In this document: one piece after another, positions 6,712 to 10,154 of the stretch
Position numbering within the stretch: the first letter of the stretch is position 1
Layout: the number at the start of each line of letters is the position of its first letter
Assembly: GCA_900550775.1 (NCBI GenBank)
Contig: URTH01000051.1
Location: 1 to 10,154 of the forward strand
DNA: 10,154 bases
DNA from: an uncultured Eubacteriales bacterium
GTDB taxonomy: Bacteria > Bacillota > Clostridia > Monoglobales > Monoglobaceae
Direction: 5' to 3'
The notes under the pieces: model-generated
Databases searched by the model: none
What the model saw: the letters and a program-made list of their open reading frames with translations, nothing else
Told to the model about the DNA's origin: nothing
Program-made: the position numbers and the translations under genes

Positions 6712-7593
6712 ATGAGCGGACTTTCGCTGATCATGCTCGGTGTGCTGGCCGTGATCGTTCTTGCCGTCATCTTTTTCGGACTGATCGCAAAAAAGGAACA
6801 GACAGACAGCGGCTTTGGCCATTGGCTCCCTCAGGATGGCATATCGGAGGAAGATGAAATTTTAAAGATGATCGCGCAGGATCGTTTTTATCAGGTTTTT
6901 CAGCCGTTTGTGGACGCCAAAACGGAAAGGATTGTCGGCTGTGAGGCGCTGACCCGTCTGCACGGCGGACAGGAAAAGGAGGGGGCAATGCCCTCCGCCT
7001 TTATGGAAAACGTAAAGAATGAGGAAATCTGTGATCGGTTTGATATGCACGTGCTGAAAAAATGCTGCACATGGATGCATAAAAAGGATGTTACCGTGAC
7101 CGTGAGCTGCAATTTTTTGCGCAGAACGCTGTCCAAGGCGGACGCGGCAGACCGAATTGTCCGCACCGCAGAGGAGGCAGGCGTTTTGCCGCAGCAGATT
7201 GCGATTGAAGTGACCGAGGACGCGGTGAGAGACGGCCATGCCGCGATGGCGGAGCATATCGCGGCGCTGAAAGAGGCCGGTTTTTTGATCTATCTGGACG
7301 ATTTCGGAAAGGCCTATACCTCGCTGGAGGATTTGACGAGATTCCGCCCCGATGTCATCAAGCTGGATAAAAATCTGCTGCAAAGCACGGATCGGGAACA
7401 GGGGCTTGCGCTGTTTTCGCAGACGGTAAAGCTGGCAAAGGGAATGGGTGCGGCCGTCTTGTGCGAGGGCGTTGAAAATCAAAAGCAGGCGGAAATTGCA
7501 AAGGCGGCAGGCTGCGACATGCTGCAGGGGTTTTATTATTACTTCCCCATGGAGGCGGAAAAGATGGAGGATTTGCTGCGGGATCTGCAGTGA
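6712..7593 (+). CDS. Membrane-anchored EAL-domain cyclic-di-GMP phosphodiesterase
   Basis: The protein probably hydrolyses the second messenger c-di-GMP to pGpG. Its 293 residues have one N-terminal membrane segment (about 4-25) and then an EAL domain (about 57-290) facing the cytoplasm; there is no GGDEF, PAS or other sensor domain. Every catalytic position known from RocR-type EAL proteins is present: E78 in CEALTRLH, N134 in VSCNF, E166 and E169 in EVTE, D196/D197 in DDFG, K217 in IKLDK, E252 in CEGVE and Q272 in LQGFYY, with RocR-like spacings. Loop 6 reads DDFGKAYTSL rather than the usual DDFGTGYSSL. The ATG at 6712 has a run of six G (6700-6705) as ribosome binding site. A 72-base A-rich gap separates it from the metallophosphoesterase gene; a weak terminator-like hairpin follows. 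An active phosphodiesterase is likely; activity is inferred. Confidence 0.93.
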   Translation: MSGLSLIMLGVLAVIVLAVIFFGLIAKKEQTDSGFGHWLPQDGISEEDEILKMIAQDRFYQVFQPFVDAKTERIVGCEALTRLHGGQEKEGAMPSAFMENVKNEEICDRFDMHVLKKCCTWMHKKDVTVTVSCNFLRRTLSKADAADRIVRTAEEAGVLPQQIAIEVTEDAVRDGHAAMAEHIAALKEAGFLIYLDDFGKAYTSLEDLTRFRPDVIKLDKNLLQSTDREQGLALFSQTVKLAKGMGAAVLCEGVENQKQAEIAKAAGCDMLQGFYYYFPMEAEKMEDLLRDLQ

Positions 7594-7594
7594 A

Positions 7595-7629
7595 CCGCCC
7601 TGTTTGATGCGTGAACGGACGGATTTTAT
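7595..7629 (+). terminator. Probable weak rho-independent terminator after the EAL gene
   Basis: Starting two bases after the TGA, 7595-7605 pairs with 7613-7622: CCG with CGG, CC with GG, and GTTT with GAAC (one G-T pair). There is one mismatch (C7598/A7619) and one bulged T. The loop is seven bases and ATTTTAT follows. The stem is imperfect and the T-tract short, so termination may be partial. The position, between the EAL gene and a strong promoter for rplS, fits a transcript boundary. Confidence 0.45.
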
Positions 7630-7686
7630 GAAAAAGTAAAAAAATTCAAAAAAAGGCTTGCCAAAATAAAAAAATTATGGTATAGT
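7630..7686 (+). promoter_or_regulatory. Strong vegetative promoter for rplS with A-rich upstream element
   Basis: The -35 box TTGCCA (7658-7663) and the -10 box TATAGT (7681-7686) are exactly 17 bases apart, with TGG just before the -10 giving an extended -10. Runs of A at 7631-7654 upstream look like an UP element, suiting a ribosomal protein gene. Transcription should begin near 7692-7694, leaving a leader of about 65 bases. Confidence 0.85.
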
Positions 7687-7691
7687 GTTAT

Positions 7692-7758
7692 GGTTGATTA
7701 CGGGCAGTCCTCTGGTGCAGCTGCATTACGAATGCTTAGAGAAGAAAGGATTTATAAA
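7692..7758 (+). promoter_or_regulatory. Structured rplS leader, candidate L19 autoregulatory element
   Basis: The leader between the predicted start of transcription and rplS folds locally. CTCT (7710-7713) pairs with AGAG (7738-7741), enclosing a perfect hairpin of GCATT (7723-7727) and AATGC (7731-7735) with loop ACG. The Shine-Dalgarno region GAAAGGA (7744-7750) lies just 3' of the outer stem. A short L19 leader motif upstream of rplS is described in Firmicutes (Rfam L19_leader). Identity with that family is judged only from position, size and presence of nested stems. Confidence 0.5.
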
Positions 7759-8103
7759 ATGGATATCTTAAAGCAAATCACACAGGAACAAATCAGAACA
7801 GACCTTCCGGCTACGGAAATCGGTGATACCGTTAAGGTATACGTAAAAGTCAAAGAGGGTAACCGCGAGAGAGTACAGATGTTTGAAGGCACTGTGATTA
7901 AAAAGAATCACGGCGGCATTCAGGAAACCTTCACCGTTCGCCGCGTTTCTTACGGCGTTGGTGTGGAGAGAACTTTCCCGGTAAATTCTCCGAAGATCGA
8001 TCGGATCGAAGTCGTAAGACATGGTAAAGTACGCCGTGCAAAGCTTTATTATCTGCGTGACAGAGTCGGTAAGGCAGCAAAGGTAAAAGAAAAACTGAAA
8101 TAA
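7759..8103 (+). CDS. rplS: 50S ribosomal protein L19
   Basis: L19 is a component of the large ribosomal subunit located at the interface with the 30S subunit. The protein has 114 residues, the usual length, and reads [17 protein letters not shown], then [20 protein letters not shown], then the signature [17 protein letters not shown], and a basic C-terminus ([20 protein letters not shown]). The frame is open further up to 7690, but ATG 7759 is the start: it has GAAAGGA eight bases upstream, the protein begins as L19 does, and 7690 lies before or at the predicted transcription start. The gene uses more A/T-ending codons than its neighbours, as expected for strong expression. It is followed by a long hairpin and then lepB. 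Confidence 0.97.
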   Translation: MDILKQITQEQIRTDLPATEIGDTVKVYVKVKEGNRERVQMFEGTVIKKNHGGIQETFTVRRVSYGVGVERTFPVNSPKIDRIEVVRHGKVRRAKLYYLRDRVGKAAKVKEKLK

Positions 8104-8108
8104 GTGAG

Positions 8109-8155
8109 AAATGGCAGTGGCGGTTATGTGATATAATCGTCACTGTTTGCCATTT
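8109..8155 (+). terminator. Long hairpin downstream of rplS, terminator-like
   Basis: AGTGGCGGTTAT (8116-8127) pairs over its whole length of 12 with ATAATCGTCACT (8133-8144), including two G-T pairs, around the loop GTGAT. Flanking it, AAATGGC (8109-8115) pairs with GCCATTT (8149-8155), with GTTT bulged on the 3' side. It is the strongest stem in the window. There is no long T-run after it, so it may attenuate or process the rplS transcript rather than fully terminate it. The lepB -10 element lies inside it. Confidence 0.55.
8129..8137 (+). promoter_or_regulatory. Extended -10 promoter element for lepB-rbgA
   Basis: TGATATAAT at 8129-8137 is a perfect extended -10 (TGn plus TATAAT). The -35 region 17 bases upstream (about 8109-8114, AAATGG) does not match TTGACA, so the promoter relies on the extended -10. 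Transcription would begin near 8143-8145, giving a lepB leader of about 100 bases that begins after the rplS hairpin's left arm. Confidence 0.5.
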
Positions 8156-8184
8156 AGAGCAAATGATTTATCGCAATTTGAAAG

Positions 8185-8246
8185 AAGGGAGAAATCATAA
8201 ACCCGGTCCTACGGACGACCGCCCTTTATGATGCGTGATTCATATG
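8185..8246 (+). promoter_or_regulatory. lepB translation start region: Shine-Dalgarno, hairpin, start codon
   Basis: AAGGGAG (8185-8191) is the only good Shine-Dalgarno before lepB, yet it ends 52 bases before ATG 8244, and nothing resembling a start codon follows it at normal distance. ATCATAAA (8194-8201) pairs perfectly with TTTATGAT (8225-8232), and inside it CGGTC (8204-8208) pairs with GACCG (8217-8221). Folding this arm leaves about four bases to GTG 8235 and about thirteen to ATG 8244. The stem hides ATG 8228 and most of ATG 8231. The segment may alternatively be a small inserted palindrome. Confidence 0.5.
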
Positions 8247-9260
8247 AGTGAAGAAAAAAAGCAGCGCGATCCGCAAACTGCGCCAAACGATGCAAATGAT
8301 GCGGAAGCGGTAAAAAAGGTCGATTTTGATACCGCGATTTTAAATGACACTTCCATCTTTGCGGCAACGAATGAAATCGAAAAGCAGAAAGAGGATTCGG
8401 CCGCCGCAGCGGCGGAAGAGACCGCAAAGGAGACGGCAGAGCCGAAGAAAACGGCCGCTGCAAAGGAGAGTGCAGAACCGAAGAAAACGGCCGCTGCAAA
8501 GGCAACGGCGGCGCCCGTGGAAAAAGCGGCAAAGACCCCGGCAAAAAAGACGGCGCAGACCAAGACAGAAGTTAAAAAACCGGGCAGTGATGCAAGCAAA
8601 GAAACGGAAGAGGACGAAAAGAACGAGACGAACTGGGGGAAGGAATTGCGGGACTGGATTGTTGCAATCGGCATTGCGGTGGTATTGGCACTGGTAATCC
8701 GAAATTATGTTTTCACCCTGGTAAAGGTACAGGGACAATCGATGGAGCCGACGCTGCATAACGCCGACCGTCTGTATGTAAACCGCTTTTTGTATACACC
8801 GAAAAAGGGCGATGTCATCATCTTTGTCCCGGAGAGCGACCCGAACCGCCCTTACGTAAAGCGCGTGATTGCGACCGCCGGAGACTCTGTGTACATCGAT
8901 TTTAAGACGGGCAACGTGTTTGTCAACGGCCAGCTCCTTGACGAGCCGTATATCAAAGAAAAAACGCGGAACAACGGCAGCTATATCATGAGCCTGATGC
9001 AGCAGGGCAATTACGGCCCCGACGCCCCGATTGTCATCCAGGAGGGACACATCTTTGTCATGGGTGATAACCGCAACAACAGTAAAGACAGCCGTGAATT
9101 GGGACAGGTTCCGCTCGATGAAGTGCTGGGCGGCGCGGTATTCCGTTTCTGGCCGCTGGATCATTTGGGTTCGGTACACCGTGACGCGATTTCAACTTCC
9201 TATGCAGAGGATAACGATGTCTACGGCCTGGGTTCTTCCAATTGGGATATCGAGGGCTAA
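8244..9260 (+). CDS. lepB: Type I signal peptidase with long Ala/Lys/Glu-rich N-terminal extension
   Basis: This membrane protease removes signal peptides from exported proteins with a Ser/Lys dyad on the outer face of the membrane. From ATG 8244 it has 338 residues. Residues 1-137 are a low-complexity cytoplasmic extension rich in Ala, Lys and Glu, with a repeated 12-residue unit AEPKKTAAAK plus two. One membrane helix follows (about 138-160, WIVAIGIAVVLALVIRNYVF). Box B is QGQSMEPTL with catalytic S166; box D is YVKRVIATAGD with general base K206, exactly 40 residues on as in SipS; box E is GDNRNNSKDSR (274-284). The core is of ordinary Gram-positive size, so the extension roughly doubles it. 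The start is uncertain: GTG 8235 would add three residues. Its likely own promoter lies at 8129-8137; rbgA follows 26 bases after the stop. Confidence 0.94.
   Translation: MSEEKKQRDPQTAPNDANDAEAVKKVDFDTAILNDTSIFAATNEIEKQKEDSAAAAAEETAKETAEPKKTAAAKESAEPKKTAAAKATAAPVEKAAKTPAKKTAQTKTEVKKPGSDASKETEEDEKNETNWGKELRDWIVAIGIAVVLALVIRNYVFTLVKVQGQSMEPTLHNADRLYVNRFLYTPKKGDVIIFVPESDPNRPYVKRVIATAGDSVYIDFKTGNVFVNGQLLDEPYIKEKTRNNGSYIMSLMQQGNYGPDAPIVIQEGHIFVMGDNRNNSKDSRELGQVPLDEVLGGAVFRFWPLDHLGSVHRDAISTSYAEDNDVYGLGSSNWDIEG
8436..8507 (+). repeat. Tandem duplication of a 36-base unit inside lepB
   Basis: Two adjacent 36-base copies (8436-8471 and 8472-8507) differ at one base in the first 30 and then diverge in the last few. 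They encode AEPKKTAAAKES and AEPKKTAAAKAT. The repeat is in frame and lies in the disordered N-terminal part of the signal peptidase. Such a repeat could vary in copy number between strains. Confidence 0.8.
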
Positions 9261-9271
9261 AAAGAAAGTAA

Positions 9272-9289
9272 AAGGGGATGAAAACGATG
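9272..9289 (+). promoter_or_regulatory. Ribosome binding site that decides the rbgA start
   Basis: AAGGGG (9272-9277) is immediately followed by ATG 9278, leaving no spacer, while the second in-frame ATG 9287 is nine bases away. This spacing favours 9287. Confidence 0.7.
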
Positions 9290-10150
9290 AACTTACAGTG
9301 GTTTCCCGGACACATGTCCAAAACCAGACGCATGATTTCAGAGCATTTAAAGCTGGTGGACGTCCTGGTTGAAATTTTAGACGCACGGCTTCCGCTTTCA
9401 TCCCGCAACCCGGAGATTGATAAAATTGCCGGGGATAAGCTGCGGATTTTGGTTCTCAATAAGGCAGACCTTGCCGACAGCGCGGCAACGGCGGCGTGGC
9501 AGGCTTATTTTGCCCGTCAGGGCTTGACTGCCGTTCCGCTTGACAGTCAGAGCGGAAAGGGCTTTTCGGCCTTTGCACCGGCGGTTGACCGCGTCATGAA
9601 AGAGAAGATCGAACGCGACCGCAGCCGCGGCATCCAGCGGCACAGCGTCAAGCTGATGGTGGTGGGGATTCCCAACGTCGGAAAGTCCTCTTTCATCAAC
9701 CGTCTGTCCGGGCGCAGTGCGGCAAAGACCGGGGATCGCCCCGGAATCACGACCACCAAGCAGTGGATCCGCATTGCCGGAAAGTACGAGCTGCTTGATA
9801 CACCGGGGATTTTGTGGCCGAAGTTTGAAAGCCCGGAGGTTGCAAAGCGGATTGCCTTTACCGGCGGAATCCGTGACGAAATTATCGATATCGAGGAGCT
9901 GGCCTGCCAGCTGCTTGCCTATTTGTCCGAGCGGTACGCGGCGGCGCTGTGTGCGCGGTATAAGCTGACGGTTGATCCTGCCCAAACGGAGCCGTATGCC
10001 CTTTTGGAGGAAATCGGCAGAAAACGCGGCTGCATCGTCTCAGGCGGAAATGTGGACACTTTTCGTGCTGCCGCACTGCTTTTGGACGATTTTCGCAGCA
10101 GCAAGCTTGGTGCGATCACCCTGGAACTTCCGGATACCAAAGCAGAATAA
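9287..10150 (+). CDS. rbgA: Ribosome biogenesis GTPase RbgA (YlqF)
   Basis: RbgA is a circularly permuted GTPase needed for late assembly of the 50S subunit. The G motifs appear in permuted order: G4 NKAD (58-61), a G5-like stretch near DSQSGKG (86-92), G1 GIPNVGKSS (127-135), G2 around RPGITTT (151-157) and G3 DTPG (171-174). The N-terminal WFPGHM (5-10) includes His9, the residue known to matter for catalysis in B. subtilis RbgA. The C-terminal domain (about 200-287) carries the ribosome-binding ANTAR-like region. The start is ATG 9287, because AAGGGG (9272-9277) lies nine bases before it, whereas it abuts the ATG at 9278, and family members begin MxxQWFPGHM. The 287 residues are a normal length. 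It probably shares the lepB transcript, in the Firmicute order rplS-lepB-rbgA. Confidence 0.96.
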   Translation: MNLQWFPGHMSKTRRMISEHLKLVDVLVEILDARLPLSSRNPEIDKIAGDKLRILVLNKADLADSAATAAWQAYFARQGLTAVPLDSQSGKGFSAFAPAVDRVMKEKIERDRSRGIQRHSVKLMVVGIPNVGKSSFINRLSGRSAAKTGDRPGITTTKQWIRIAGKYELLDTPGILWPKFESPEVAKRIAFTGGIRDEIIDIEELACQLLAYLSERYAAALCARYKLTVDPAQTEPYALLEEIGRKRGCIVSGGNVDTFRAAALLLDDFRSSKLGAITLELPDTKAE

Positions 10151-10154
10151 TGAG

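Noticed and set aside
7690..7758. Upstream extension of rplS from 7690
   Set aside because: It overlaps the promoter start region and leader structure; L19 proteins begin at the residues encoded from 7759.
8436..8507. CRISPR-like direct repeat
   Set aside because: The two 36-base copies are directly adjacent without spacers, in frame within lepB, and encode a low-complexity peptide.
8344..8697. Arg/Lys-rich plus-strand frame overlapping the lepB tail
   Set aside because: It is the shifted frame of the repetitive lepB extension; no start signal and composition explained by the repeat.
8340..9179. Minus-strand open frame of 279 codons opposite lepB
   Set aside because: It is antisense to the clear signal peptidase gene and has a Cys/Arg/Phe-rich composition expected from reading the Ala/Lys repeat backwards.
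10150..10154. Possible start of a following gene, ATG overlapping the rbgA stop (TAATG)
   Set aside because: In Firmicutes rnhB often follows rbgA, but only five bases are visible and there is no good ribosome binding site, so no gene can be supported.

Overview
The window reads as a chromosomal stretch from a low-to-mid GC Gram-positive bacterium, most likely a clostridial Firmicute of the Oscillospiraceae/Butyricicoccaceae kind. Grounds: AAGGAG-type ribosome binding sites, the ywiB-argS pair and the rplS-lepB-rbgA cluster known from Firmicutes, a Gram-positive type signal peptidase, and protein sequences with a clostridial look. No database search was possible, so the family-level placement is inference. 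All genes lie on the plus strand. There is no sign of phage, transposase, CRISPR, tRNA or rRNA.

Region 1 (1-3762) holds cell wall precursor and translation genes, tightly packed: the 3' part of ddl (D-Ala-D-Ala ligase), murI (glutamate racemase), a DUF1934/YwiB protein and argS (arginyl-tRNA synthetase). A GC-rich imperfect inverted repeat (about 1543-1601) separates murI from ywiB.

Region 2 (3785-7593) holds envelope and signalling genes: a small secreted protein of unknown function, a PDZ-S41-peptidoglycan-binding carboxy-terminal processing protease, a membrane-anchored metallophosphoesterase, and a membrane-anchored EAL-domain c-di-GMP phosphodiesterase. A modest terminator-like hairpin follows the EAL gene.

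Region 3 (7658-10150) begins at a strong promoter (TTGCCA, 17 bp, TATAGT, with an A-rich upstream tract). It contains a structured leader, rplS (ribosomal protein L19), lepB (type I signal peptidase with a long Ala/Lys/Glu-rich cytoplasmic extension) and rbgA (50S assembly GTPase). A long hairpin after rplS overlaps a perfect extended -10 element that probably gives lepB-rbgA their own promoter.

The genes are mostly housekeeping, and I see no undescribed multi-gene defence or mobile system. The most interesting signals are in the RNA. Both envelope proteases (ctp and lepB) have a strong Shine-Dalgarno sequence too far from the start codon, with a perfect-stem hairpin between the two. Folding that hairpin would bring the Shine-Dalgarno close to a start codon. 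Other points worth checking are the hairpin that embeds a promoter, the REP-like repeat, the unknown secreted gene next to ctp, and an Asn-to-Gly change beside the first catalytic Cys of MurI.
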